DNA of 64,000 bases. Source: Bryoerythrophyllum caledonicum (Eukaryota > Streptophyta > Bryopsida > Pottiales > Pottiaceae). Position numbers and translations under genes: made by a program. The notes under the pieces are model-generated. The model had not been told where the DNA came from, did no database searches, and saw nothing but the letters and a program-made list of their open reading frames with translations. The stretch's first letter is position 1. The number at the start of each line of letters is the position of its first letter. The stretch lies in contig OZ020523.1 of assembly GCA_963971425.1 (NCBI GenBank), positions 9,730,867 through 9,794,866 on the forward strand. Direction: 5' to 3'. Shown here in pieces: positions 25,521-36,975 of the stretch.

Positions 25521-26022
25521 ACTACACAATTGCCAACTTTGGCACCCTCCTTAGGGCTGAAAATTTGTCAATTTACCATGGAATTATTGGCACAAGATCA
25601 TTTCTATGTTGACAACATGTGTGTCAAAATTCAAGGTCAGAAGATGAATACGAAAAACCATATGCAAAATTGACCAAAATATGTAGCTATGTGAAACAAT
25701 TTTGAATATCCTTGTTTGTATTCATCATATGACCTTGGAATTTGGCACACTTGTTATAAACATAGAGATGATCTTGTGCCAAAAAACTCACGGTATATTA
25801 AAAAAATCAGTCCTAGGGAGGGCCTCAAAGATGGCAATTGTAAATGGCTCACAACTACACATCTTGGTAGATTTGAATATCTAATTTAGTATTCATCTTT
25901 TGCAGTTGAAATTTGGCCCAAATGTTGTCAACATAGAAATGATCTTGTAACAACAATTTCATGGTAAATTGACAAATTTTCAGCCCTGGGGAGGTGTCAA
26001 AGTTGGTAGCAGTGTAATGTGG
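25521..26022. repeat. Foldback repeat: one direct and two inverted copies of about 135 bp
   Basis: The unit at 25,521-25,652 contains CACCCTCCTTAGGGCTGA, TTGTCAATTTACCATGG and AGATCATTTCTATGTTGACA. It recurs inverted at 25,718-25,847 and again inverted at 25,888-26,022. The transcript could fold into a long hairpin. Confidence 0.75.
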
Positions 26023-26579
26023 AAAACATATTCAAGCAAAAAATACGTATACTTATGTGAGGATATTGTACAATACCAAATTAGGCAAATTCATGAATCT
26101 TTGTGTTTTTGTGCTCCATGTTTCCATGTCCCAGTTCCCAACCGACACCTGGTCATCTATCCATCTCCATTCAAACTATGTATGTACGTGATCCAATCCG
26201 CTTCCCTGTGCTCTAGTGGAGTTTGTGGCTCCCACAGAGTAAAGAGCAAAGGAAATCACTGATTATGGAGCAAAGATAATCACGAGCCCAGGGCGAGTTG
26301 ACCCCCTCATTCCTACCAGGGCAAATGTTGGATCAATCCACGTTGGCCCGTGGTGCTCCCCGGGCCCCGGCCTGGCAGCACTCAATGAAGTGCCTTGTGC
26401 TCCCATGCTCTGGTCGAGAGGTGCACCGAGCCACAGGCTCGGCGGGGCTACAAGATTCGGCTCCAACTACTCAGATCCTCATTCCACCACCATCAACTAT
26501 CTTCACTACAATGTGTGCATTCGTGATGCGGTTTGATCACTCCTAACACTATTACACACACAGATTACAATCACAGCAT

Positions 26580-26991
26580 CGCTACCACACCAGATCTGAT
26601 CCCTATCCGCGCCTTACTCCTCTCTCTCCATCCTCAATCCACCGTCCTTTTCCCATTGGCTCTACAATAACACCACCTATACCAAATGGCTCCCGCAAAG
26701 AAATCTTTTCCCTTGGCACAACCCAAACGCTTCCTTATACAACACCGAAATCCTCACACAATACAACCTTAGAACTCAAAACAGTTATTACTTGAATACC
26801 ATACAATTACACCACCCCAAATCACAACCTCGAGATAGAAGATTTGTCACGCTACCTATTATTATCCCCCTCCTCAACATCTTTACAACCGAATGCAACC
26901 CCGAAACTGATATCCTTGCACAAAAAAATACAATCAAAATACAACAAGATAATGCCCACATATATGAAGGTAATAGTAGACATGTAATAAC
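26580..26991 (+). pseudogene. Retroelement ORF, 5' segment left of the MULE
   Basis: The frame from about 26,600 to 26,991 continues exactly into 36,976 once the MULE and one 9-bp duplication are removed (...HVIT|IPLARLQWLWNQNH). I do not recognise the domain. The tail of the same element encodes RNase H, which makes it a retroelement protein. The frame begins after a TGA near 26,597, and no start codon can be chosen with confidence. Confidence 0.5.
26983..26991. repeat. Left 9-bp target-site duplication TGTAATAAC
   Basis: TGTAATAAC precedes the CCCGGTCACTACAG terminus and recurs at 36,967-36,975. Confidence 0.95.
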
Positions 26992-27744
26992 CCCGGTCAC
27001 TACAGTCAATCCGGGTTCGCAGTGTCAGGGCCCGGTTTTAGCCCTGACACCGCGAAGACCGGCCCTTCTCCCCAAGCGTCTTTTCGCCTCCTTCCCACGA
27101 TAACTGCCACTCTCGCCCTCAATTATTTCGCGCTGCCCGTCTCTCTTTTCGGCACTTCTCGCCGAAAAGCCCCTTCGCCCCCGCCTTCTCCGGATCACCG
27201 AAGTCACCTTCTCGCCCCCGCCACGTGTACTCCAGAATGACCCGCCCTTCTAGGCGGATGCCGGCGCGAAGTGTCATCCACATCGTTTCGTACTGCGCCG
27301 TCTTTCGCACGATCTATTGTGCCGTGTAGCACCTTGCCGGAAGGGGAGTGCTTGTCTCCGCGTGTATGGAGTTCCTCGATCTCAATCTCCCCATCCAAGA
27401 CAGGCCGAATGGGAATTCTGGCGAGACGGCGGCACCAACCGTTGCCGATAACGGGGCAGCAGGGAGGAAATGGAGGCGTCAAGGGAGAAAGAAACCGGCT
27501 GGCGTGCGTGAGAAGGGGGTGGAGGACCTTGATGCCGCGTTCCGGGAAGGCCAGCATGCAGACTACCTGAAGAAACACGGTCACAAGGTTCTTCGGATGC
27601 GTGATTCATTACAGAACCCTCCTCCAGGGATTTTGACTTGGAAATGTCTTAGGTGGAACATGGAGGCCGAGAATGATACGAGGTTCGTAGACGATCCGCA
27701 ATCATCGAAGAGGAAGCAGTCCAAGCTTATCGCCTACATTCCCT
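26992..27744 (+). repeat. MULE left terminal inverted repeat
   Basis: About 753 bp. It includes a foldback near the tip (TGTCAGGGCCCGGTTTTAGC, then CCTGACACCGCG) and the transposase N-terminal coding sequence. Confidence 0.9.
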
Positions 27745-30386
27745 GGGATAGGGTCTCGGATTTTGTGGAGGGTGAGCAGTCTGGCCGAAAGGATGTAGAG
27801 ACTACCTTCGTCCGCGACAAGAACGACCCCACAAACGTCGGCGAGAAGACGCACTATCGATGGAACTGCCACATCGAGTACCAGCGGTAAGTGAATCACG
27901 ACCTCTGATATCACATTCAATATACACGGTAGATCTGCTTATCGGCTGTGCTGTTACATCTCTTCAGTACCGCACGTATCTCTGATGGTCAACGCCGATA
28001 AGCAGATGGCGTAATCAATACGGTCCCGAAGACAACAGGGACAAGATCCAAGCTATCACGCCCGAAATGACACCAACGCCATCGAAATACAATCACAAAG
28101 GGAAACAACTTACGTCCGGCGCTGGCCAGAAAGGCCCTCGTGCCACTGATGCGAAGGAGGGGGGCTCTATGAAAGTGGGCTGCCAATGTCGATTCTACGT
28201 AAAGAGGTACTATTTTCTACCACATATCGCCGAGATAGGGTACTTTTGCTCGGAACATGTCGACACACAGGGCCTCATCGTCCACGATAAGGACAATGTG
28301 CACAGGGGAAAGCTCCGCTTTCGGAAGTACATATCGGAGGAAGTAAGGCTTTGGGTTCTGAGGCAATTTGAAGAGCAAGTTCCGATGGCAGCTATAATAC
28401 AGAAGCACCAGAAGCTGGTACTGAAGGCACGGGATGAAGGCACTCTTACGCCTTCTCGGGATTGTTTCCTTAGCATGGAGGACATCCGCAACATACGCGG
28501 AGTCCGTGCGCAAGAACTATACAAGAAACACGACAACGACGCTGAGAGTGTGAGAATGTGGGTCCGAGAAAACCGAGGTACGGTTTTTTACTACCAAGAC
28601 CTGGGCAGCAAGGTCGACGGAGTGCAGAATGCCGATAACGTACCCTTCGTAATTGGGATGCAAACCCCATTTCAGACGCACATGATGCTGAAACACAGTC
28701 ACGATAACATTATTGCTATAGACGGGACATTCGCAACGAACAACAAAAAGGTACACATACCTTTACCGTGCTCCATGTAGGGTCCGTATAAAAATTAGGA
28801 GCACTCACTCCCATACCGCTTAATTCCTTGCTTGCGTGTCCAGTATCCGCTCTTCACGATGATGGTATTCGACGAGTGGAGAAACGGTGTTCCAGTGGCT
28901 TTCGTAATCACTGCGAAATCCAAACAAGCAGATCTCGTCCCTTGGATGCGCGCTCTGAAGGAGAAGTTGGTGCAGATAAGGCCGGACTGGAGACCCACTG
29001 CCTTTGTACTTGACGACGCCGATAATGAGATCAACTCTCTTCGGTAAGCAATTTAGCATTCTTACGTTATCGGGTGACGGGCTTCAGCGAGTTGTACTTA
29101 TCGGCGTGTCGGGTTATCGCAAGGAGGTTTGGCCGCACTCGCATCTATTTCTATGTCTCTGGCATGTTCGTCGAGCGTGGCAGAAGAATGCATGTGCTAA
29201 GTTGAAAGACATGGAGACGAGGGCCGGAGCTTTGCGAATTGTGGGCTCACTTATGTACGTATCAAAGACACCTAGTGACTTCCAAGACCCTTCGGCGAGA
29301 GCTCCCGGCGATAAGGTGTGGAATTTGGTAGAGTGGGTGCGGCACGTTTACGGCGAAGCTAAGGCTCTCTTGCCAGACGCTGATGCATACTGGAAGTACT
29401 TCGACAAGGAATGGCTCCCGAAAATCAAAATGTGGGTTGTGGGAGACCGGAAAATCCCCCATGCTGGCCAGGACACCACTGCAGTGATCGAATCATACCA
29501 TTCTAACATGAAAGCAGTGCTCCGGCAATCCAAAAGGAAGCTTATCGGCCGAAGGATGGACTGGCTTATTTATGAGCTCACTGGAAATGTCATCGAGAAG
29601 TATGATTACAGTCACTGGTGTAAGCTAAACGGTTTTATAAAGAACAAGAGGCAGCGGCAGATCATGGTCAATGCAATCAACCAAGCAAACACAATTCCCG
29701 ATAATGTGGTCACCTTGCCCGAGTGGTCGGGAGGTCCTGCATACGTTAAATCCTCGAATAGGAGACACATTACGTATGCGGTATACAATCCATGCACCGA
29801 ATGGGCCGTCTGCCAATGTGTTCATTCCCAGAAAGGTAACATCTGTAAGCACCAGGTTAAGGTCCTGAAAATGACAAGACCTGACCTGGCGGAGGGAAAA
29901 ATTGCTAGATATCTGGGCTCCCTTCGCGGCACAATCCAAGGAGGAATGACGAATCTTCTCCGCCAAGACAATGGTCGACACCCGAATACCGAGGGCTTCC
30001 CCGATAATGATGTTCCCTCCGATACCGAAGCCGGAGATGTAACCCCAGTGACTTCCAACCTTCGAGAATTAGGGGAGACATGGGTATGCGACTTTGATCG
30101 TATGCATCAGCTTGTCCTGAAGCTACTCGAGAAGGCTTATCGCCAACCGTTGCTAGCAAGACACTTGGATGTAGCTTTGCGCAACACCGACGCCACCCTC
30201 TCAAGGTTGGAGGCTGAAATCGAAGCCGGAATGCTTCATCCACTCCAGGATATAGCTGCACCGCTCCCCACAAATGAAGACGGTCTTGGAATGAGGCTCC
30301 GAAGGTTGCATGACTTCCTGGATTCCAGAGGTTTTCGGGTGAGGTCCGTTCCACCTAGCGAAAGACTAACTCAAGAAACGACTTAG
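27366..30386 (+). CDS. MULE transposase with DDE and SWIM zinc finger, probably defective
   Basis: Exons are 27,366-27,886, 28,006-28,750, 28,844-29,043 and 29,088-30,386. The first two introns have GT-AG ends and keep frame. At the third, no GT-AG pair I can find keeps frame, so a one-base indel or a different junction is likely. An N-terminal region starting MEFLDLNLPIQD is followed by a Cys/His DNA-binding-like region (GCQCRFYVKR). The catalytic core has IIAIDGTF (Asp near 28,721), FVLDDADNE (near 29,015) with CLWHVRRAW, and TAVIESYHSN (Glu near 29,489). A SWIM finger CQCVHSQKGNICKHQ lies near 29,813-29,857. Such transposases cut at the terminal repeats in the nucleus. The start codon lies inside the left repeat. 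Confidence 0.85.
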
Positions 30387-30763
30387 GTTATCGGCACCAA
30401 TGTGGATGAGTATAAAGGGCAGAGGATTTCAGCTACAAACCTGCACCGATAACCATTAATAATCTTATCGGTAGAATACTGCCGATAAGATGCTCTTAGA
30501 TTAAGTTCCATGCATTGGCTGAAATTTCTACTGAAGTGATATTTCTTTAGTTTGAAAGTTAAAACTCAACATTCAATATAATCGGCAAAGACTGGATTTT
30601 AAGTTCCGCTTACAAGCCTCTGCAAGGGGGTCCCAAAATCCGTTTATGTACGCTATCGAAAAAATTGTCAATTACAATGAATGAAATGTACAACATCGAC
30701 ATCCTATTAATCTGTACAAATTCCTGGAGTCTATCGGCTGTGTACAACACCCCCCCTTATCGC

Positions 30764-33700
30764 CTACTTCTTCGTCTTGGTGGTGCCCTTCGGTTTTCTC
30801 GTTTTTTTCGGGCTTTTCGGCGTGGTTGACTTCTTCCGCCTTCCTCGAGTCACTGGTGGGTTTGTGAGCACGTTGAAGCCCTGAAGATCACGATCTCCCA
30901 TTGTCTCCGAAATACCAAGAACTGGGACTTCCTTCTTCTTCGTCGTCTCTGTACCGGCTTCCACGAAAACTACGTCCGGACTTCCGCTTCCGAACTCCAC
31001 CGTATCCTGACCACATAGATTAAGGGCATCGTGGAACGGAAGCGGTGCGACAATCTCCGTATACAACGCTTGCATGAACCATCGGTACGCCTTCTTCCCG
31101 TCCCAGTCCAGATATTTGGTCTCCGTCACGGTCTTCTCCTCCGCCTCTTTGCGCCCACCACGTGCGATCACGTACTGCTAGAAGCCCAAGCCTGCCATGA
31201 AACCACACTCCCAGCTTTCTTTCTGACTAGGCAAAGGCAACCTTATCGGCGATCGACTCTGCCATTCAGTCCAACTCCGAGATCCGATCCTCACGCCCTT
31301 CGCGGTTGTCCATCCCATGTGCACAAGGAAGATGAAGTTGTTCACTTCCCGACCCTTGTGCATGCCTTTCGCTGGGTCCAGGTGATACGTTCGCCTTTGC
31401 TCCACGACGAATACGCTCCACTGACCCTTATCGTGGTAAGGGACGATAAGGGTATTCGGCGTCTTGGTGGTGCTACGGAACGAGCGGCTGAGAAAGCTCA
31501 CGATGTCATCCCAACCCTTCGCTTCATCCGCCAGATAGCACTGCAAAGTCGCCGATAACCAATTGTGCGTGTGATGATACTGGATTCGAACATGCTCCTT
31601 CGCACGGTAGACGACATGCCTAAGGATGAAATCCAGAAATGTGCCTTCCATTTCCCGCTTGTCCTTTAGCACGCAATGCCAGTCCTGTAGTGCGAGCGAG
31701 ACATCCACGGCTTGCCGAAGGTCTGGACCGAAAAACCTCATACTTCCAGTTAGGTCCTTCGGGTGAATAAAACGAGGCCTGCAATTCAGAGGAAAGCGGA
31801 CGTTAGACAACAGGTGACGATAAACAGTAGGTGTCAGAGAACACGATAACATAGACGACGACACTCACCGCCGCATTAGGACCTCTACAATAATGTCGAG
31901 GTTCTTCTCTATCATGGATGCGTCATGCTCCTCGGCTTCGTAGCAGAGCGAAGGCGCTTTCTCCCAGGACACACAGTCTGACGTACATACTCCGCGGTTC
32001 TCCTTCAACATGCACGTATACGCCGCCTTCTGTCGTTCCCTTCTGTTCATAACACGCTCTTCGAGTCCAGGATAAACCCAAATACTAGACATCCCAGATT
32101 CTTGTGCTTCCTTGATAAAGCGCAATGCCAGTCTGATCTCCTCGGAGTCCATCTCCTTTGGAGAAGGGTTATCGGGCTCTTGCGGAGGAGGAGCCTGAAC
32201 GGGTCCTCGCGGAGGAGCAGGCATATCGAGCTCTAGCGAAGGAGCAGGCTTATCGGGCTCAGATACCAGAACAGGGCTATCAGGATCGAGCACTGAAGCA
32301 GGCTCAACGGGTTCTGGCGGACTGGCATGGTTCTGGGGCTCTGGCGGGCTAGCAGGGTTCTCGGGCTCTGGCGGGCTAGTAGGGTTCTCGGGCTCTGGTA
32401 GAGGAGCAGGGTTATCGGGCCCTGGCGGAGAAGTGTAATCGGAGTCCGGAGAGGGAGCCTTCTCTGGGATTGGATGACTTTCGAAAGGTGTCACGGAAGG
32501 CGCCTCGGGAACCACCGGGGGACTGTCAGTAGAGTCCAGGTTTTCAATACCTTGACTCGACAGAGGGAACGATAGACGGTGGGGTTTAATGCCGGGTTCC
32601 GTCTCCCCCGTACCCGAAAACACAACATGCTGAAGAGGGGTGTCGAATTGAAATAGCCCCATCAGCGACTGTGAAGACTCCGGAAAGCCGAGGGTAGGGT
32701 CATTCATAGCTTGTGTCCACGAAAACTCCATGGGAGATGGGTTATCGGCGGGACGGCCCGGTGACTTCACCGTTGTAGAAGCGGGCTCTTCCTGGACGCT
32801 ATCGGGAACACCTCCCTGACGTATTTCGTCGCTAGGCCCCTCTTGTGCTTCCTCCGTAACTTCGTCCATACACTTGTCGGGGAATCCTTCGTCGTCGTTA
32901 CTCCCCGGGAACCGAGTCTGGACGCGGAATTCATTCGAGGTTCCTTCGTCCATGTGAAGGAGGGTGGCTGCACCCTCGAGGTCCCTTGTTCGGGTAGACG
33001 TCTCCCGCCGAATTTCGTCATGTGAAGTCACTGGATGCCCTTCTCGCCGATCCCACTCTCTTTTTACCAGACGCGACACGGCGTTCTTGCAATCTGCCTC
33101 TGCAAGATCCCTTTCGCGTGCCCCGGTAGGATCTACAGTGCCTGCAAAAGCCTTATCGTTAGTCACAGGAAAATAACGGAGATACCAAGAATGAGGAAGA
33201 AAACAGTTAGATGAATGACGGGGTTATCGGATAAATCTTACGTGGAACGTAGCCGGCATACATGAAGTCCAGATCCTCCCTTGCCAAGCAGTTCTCGTCC
33301 AGGGTATTCCAGTGTTCGTAGGTACCCTTGTCGGCAGCACACCACTGTCGAACGAAATCCTCTGGATGACTCTTTGCCGTGTCCACGATAGTGCGAGCAT
33401 GGACCATTTCGATGAAGCGCGCCACAGAATCTCGCCCGCCGTTCTTATTATCGCGGAGCCGCGAGAACGCCGCCGAGAACGGGAGGTGCATATCGGATGC
33501 GTCCCTTCCGAAAAGGAAGGGACTCAGGACTTCGTACATTTGAGACGGCCCATCCCAATTTTCCACTGGAGTGTCTACGTACAATTCAATGCTGGCAGAC
33601 CCGGGGATTACGCTAGGGTTGCACATATTCCGGCCCCTGAAAAACAACGGAGTCAAGTAAACCAATAAGGGACGATAAGAGACGATAAGGGACGATAAGG

Positions 33701-35752
33701 GACGATAAGAGACGATAAGGGACTATGAGAGACGATAAGGGGCGAGAAGACACGATAAGGGACAAGTTTGTGGCGAGAAGGAAAAACTTACACCCGCGAG
33801 AACCCGTTGCAAACGAAGTAACACTTCAACAGCTTAGCTGGAGCCGGAGACGGGGCAATGTCGATTCTGATAGAAATTAGACGGTGCACGACATCTCGAG
33901 CCTCGTCAATGTTGTGCGTCCATGGCAGTGGGGGCAGCAATGGTCGAAGAATCTTGTTCATCGCGCAATACCCGAAGAGATTGTTGAAGTCCCATCGAAT
34001 AGCCTCTATCTCCACCGCCCTTTCGGCATCAAATCTACTCATCTCCATCCTGACTAACTTCTCCCTGCACCGCTTTTGTTTGTCGTTTTTGGCCTGCAAA
34101 GCCGCTTCTAACTGGACGCACTCCAACATATGCGTCATGTATGCCCACGTTCCTCTCGATGCCTCTGTCCAGATCTCTTTCGTTGTACTGTAATCCGGAT
34201 TCTTTGCCAGATTGCAAAGGCTTGACAACTATTGAAGCGAAACAGGGTTATCGTCGAAGCCGACTCCTTCGGAAATGCAGGCACCGAGAGCCTGGTGGAA
34301 CCTCCCCTGGCTGCCTCCAGACTCCACCAAGGACAAGACGTACTTCAACAGCTCATCTTCGGAATGTAAACTGCCCATCGTGATACTGTCGAGCAGACCA
34401 TGCTTGAGGAGTAGATATAGCGGCGTTATCGGTACCTTCCTCTCGGGGGTGGGCACCAATTTCAACGGAAAAAGGCGCGCAGCGTCCTCCTGCACCTACC
34501 GTATCATCTCGGCCCTCTCCGACTCCAAAGCTTGCTCCCTGCTACCTTTCGCCGGGAGAATGAGGCGCTTATCGGGATTCGCACCATCATTAGAGCCTAA
34601 CCGAAGTATACTGGCCAATGTCAGCGGCGGTCGCAATTCCTTCTGGGCCAAGGATTGGGGGGATTCGTGCGAGGTTATCGGCGTTCCTTCATCAGAGTAG
34701 GAGGGTCTCTCGGCATTACTCGTCTCTCTGAACCGCTGTTGCACCGGTGGGGATCGATGCCTTCTCGCCATCGCGGTCTCTTCCACAGACATTCCCGTAA
34801 GCCTTTTCGCCGTTGCTGGGGGCCGGAATGCCTTCTTCGAGGACTCTTCAAATCTCGCCTTCTTCGTGGCCTCTTCAGCTTGTGCCACCTTCTTCGGTAC
34901 ATTCTGCTTCGCAAGCTCCGCCTTCCGGAGGACGATGGAGGAATCCCTCTTGGGCGCCGGCGCGAGTGCGGACTTCCGGACTTTCGACATCGGGTTCTCG
35001 GCACCGGAATTCCTAGAAGCATCATCCCCGGACGAAAGACCGCCCTTCTCGCCGTGCACAGTCAGAGTCCGTGCGTTATCGGCCTCATGATCTGTGTTGT
35101 GATCTCCTCCCGACTCTGCCGAGGAAGAAGTATTGTCACTCGACATAGCTTTCGGGGGCGGAGGTCTTTCCTGAGAAGCCGACGCGGTACGCTTCTGCGG
35201 AGGGCCCTCCTCTGATAGCTTCTTCCCGCGCGTAATTCGACGTCGACTGTTCGGTTCCTCCTCATTATCGGCACCCTTCCGAGGCCTCCTCTTCGTGGCT
35301 ATCGGCTCTATGGTGCCGAATACCTGAATTGCATCTTCAGCCGACTGGCAATCCCGAAGTCGTGCCACAAAGTTCGCCACATCCCTGACGCCCAAATTGG
35401 GATACGACGGCATCTTCACGCCCTCCTTCCCCTTCCCTTCGCACAATGCATGGTTCCGGTGGAGGTTGAACCTGTGCTTCTGGTGCGTCGTGTTGCAATG
35501 AATGCACAGTATCTGCTTGGGGCCGGTTTGTCCAGGCGGTACGATGGACGAGTCCGGTCCATGCAGCTCCAGGATAAGGTCCCTCGCCTCCATCACCTCC
35601 CAGCTATCGCGCCAGATGTGGTCGTTCTCAATGACGAATAGTTGCTCGATCCTCCCCGTTTCCTTGTTGTAGGTGGGCGGAATCCCTTTCCTGTTCTCCA
35701 CCGGGATCTCATCAAACAATGGCTTGCAGAAACACACCGGCCGCTTCGGCAT
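30764..35752 (-). pseudogene. Ulp1-like (C48) cysteine-protease gene carried by the MULE
   Basis: Minus-strand exons 35,752-33,792, 33,636-33,242, 33,141-31,869 and 31,778-30,764 join with frame kept at all three GT-AG introns, for 1,548 codons. They are broken by in-frame TAGs at 34,496-34,498, 34,229-34,231 and 31,178-31,180. N-terminally a Cys/His cluster (ILCIHCNTTHQKHRFNLHRN) may bind zinc. A Ser/Lys-rich linker, acidic segments and a Pro-Glu-rich repeat (PEPENPASPPEP) follow. The C-terminal Ulp1-like core shows VPYHDKGQWSVFVV, YHLDP and QKESWECGF, giving Asp, Gln and Cys in order. The catalytic His normally in the HW pair is Gln here. Ulp1-like genes carried by MULEs are known in plants (Kaonashi/KI-MULEs). 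Their role is unsettled. Confidence 0.75.
33665..33776. repeat. GACGATAAGG microsatellite in an intron of the Ulp1-like gene
   Basis: About ten imperfect 10-bp units GGGACGATAA / GAGACGATAA lie in the intron 33,637-33,791. The core is the same GATAA word that is scattered as GCCGATAA / TTATCGGC through the MULE. Confidence 0.9.
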
Positions 35753-36281
35753 TTTTACGGTCCTGCGAGGAAGGACATTGCCGAACATGAAACCTTATCG
35801 CAAGAAACGATTATCGGGAACCCTAAAACTCTTAAACCCTAAACCTGGAAGCTTTGCAAAATTTTCTACACCTTCACACAGCTTACTTTCCAACGCCCCA
35901 CATTTGAAACGGAATGGAAGAAGGACCGCCCGTATGCATCACCGAAAAGAAATGGAAAGTAAGAATGATAGAGAACTTACCGAAATGGAATTAAATAAAA
36001 AGCAAGAAAGGCAGGGAACTTACCGAAAAGTTCAGTCGGCGATCGTTGACGCAGAGCCTTGAAAATCCTGGAGTTTTGAAGCAGCGATCGTTGACGCAGA
36101 GCTTGAAGATCCTGGATATGTCGCTAGAGGGCAAAAAACACTGTTCAAAAGTGCTGGAAATGGTGCCGCCACACAAAACTTTGCCATGCCTGGATTAGGG
36201 TTTCATGTTGATGGTGATGGTGATGGCGATGATGATTATTGCCTACGCCGCCTAAACCGATTAGCCTGGACCTACAATCTG

Positions 36282-36966
36282 AGGGAATATCAGCGATAAG
36301 CTTGGATTGCGTTACTCTTCGAATCGCGCATCCGAAGAACCTTGTGACCGTGTGTCTTCAGGTAGTCTGCATGCGGGCCAAACCCTAATCGCGGCATCAA
36401 GGTCCTCCAGCCCCTTCTCTTGCACGCCAGCTTCTTTCTTTCTCCCTTGACGCCTCCAATTCCTCCCTGATGCCCCGTTATCGGCAACGGTTGGTGGCGC
36501 CGTCTCGCTAGAATCTCCATTCGACCTGTCCTGTATGGGAAGATTGTGATCGAGGAACTCAATTCAGGCGCAGACAATCACTCCCCTTCTGAAAAGATTC
36601 TACACGGCACAATGATCGTGCCAAAGACGGCGCCGTACGAAACGGTGTGGATGGCAGTTTGAGGCTACCGAGAAGGGCGGGTCATTCTGGAGTACACGTG
36701 TCGGGCCGATAAGGAGACTTCGGTGATCCGAAGAAGGCGGGGGCGAGAAGGTGACTTCGGTGATCCGGAGAAGGCGGGGGCGAAGGGGCTTTTCGGCGAG
36801 AAGTGCCGAAAAGAGAGACGGGCAGCGCGAAATAATTGAGGGCGAGAGTGGCAGTTATCGTGGGAAGGAGGCGAAAAGGCGCTTGGGGAGAAGGGCCGGT
36901 CTTCGCGGTGTCAGGGCTAAAACCGGGCCCTGACACCGCGAACCCGGATTGACTGTAGTGACCGGG
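36282..36966 (-). repeat. MULE right terminal inverted repeat
   Basis: About 685 bp, the inverse of 26,992-27,744 with a roughly 104-bp deletion and small indels. It contains a non-functional duplicate of the transposase N-terminal coding sequence. Confidence 0.9.
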
Positions 36967-36975
36967 TGTAATAAC
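36967..36975. repeat. Right 9-bp target-site duplication TGTAATAAC
   Basis: Exact copy of 26,983-26,991. Confidence 0.95.

Larger units (their letters stand above)
26992..36966. mobile_element. Complete Mutator-like element (MULE), 9,975 bp
   Basis: It is flanked by perfect 9-bp duplications TGTAATAAC and bounded by long terminal inverted repeats starting CCCGGTCACTACAGTCAATC: 26,992-27,744 on the left and 36,282-36,966 on the right. The right copy lacks about 104 bp matching 27,612-27,715 and differs elsewhere by small indels. It carries a plus-strand MULE transposase gene and a converging minus-strand Ulp1-like gene. The arms are still similar, so insertion is fairly recent, yet both genes show lesions. 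The element sits inside the retroelement ORF. Confidence 0.92.

Noticed and set aside
16957..34498. TAG reassigned to an amino acid, or programmed readthrough
   Set aside because: Several genes here end at TAG, and TGA and TAA interruptions plus frameshifts also occur. Decay explains all of them without a changed code.
36290..36577. A second gene at the right end of the MULE
   Set aside because: It is the terminal-repeat duplicate of the transposase N-terminal coding sequence, read in another frame.
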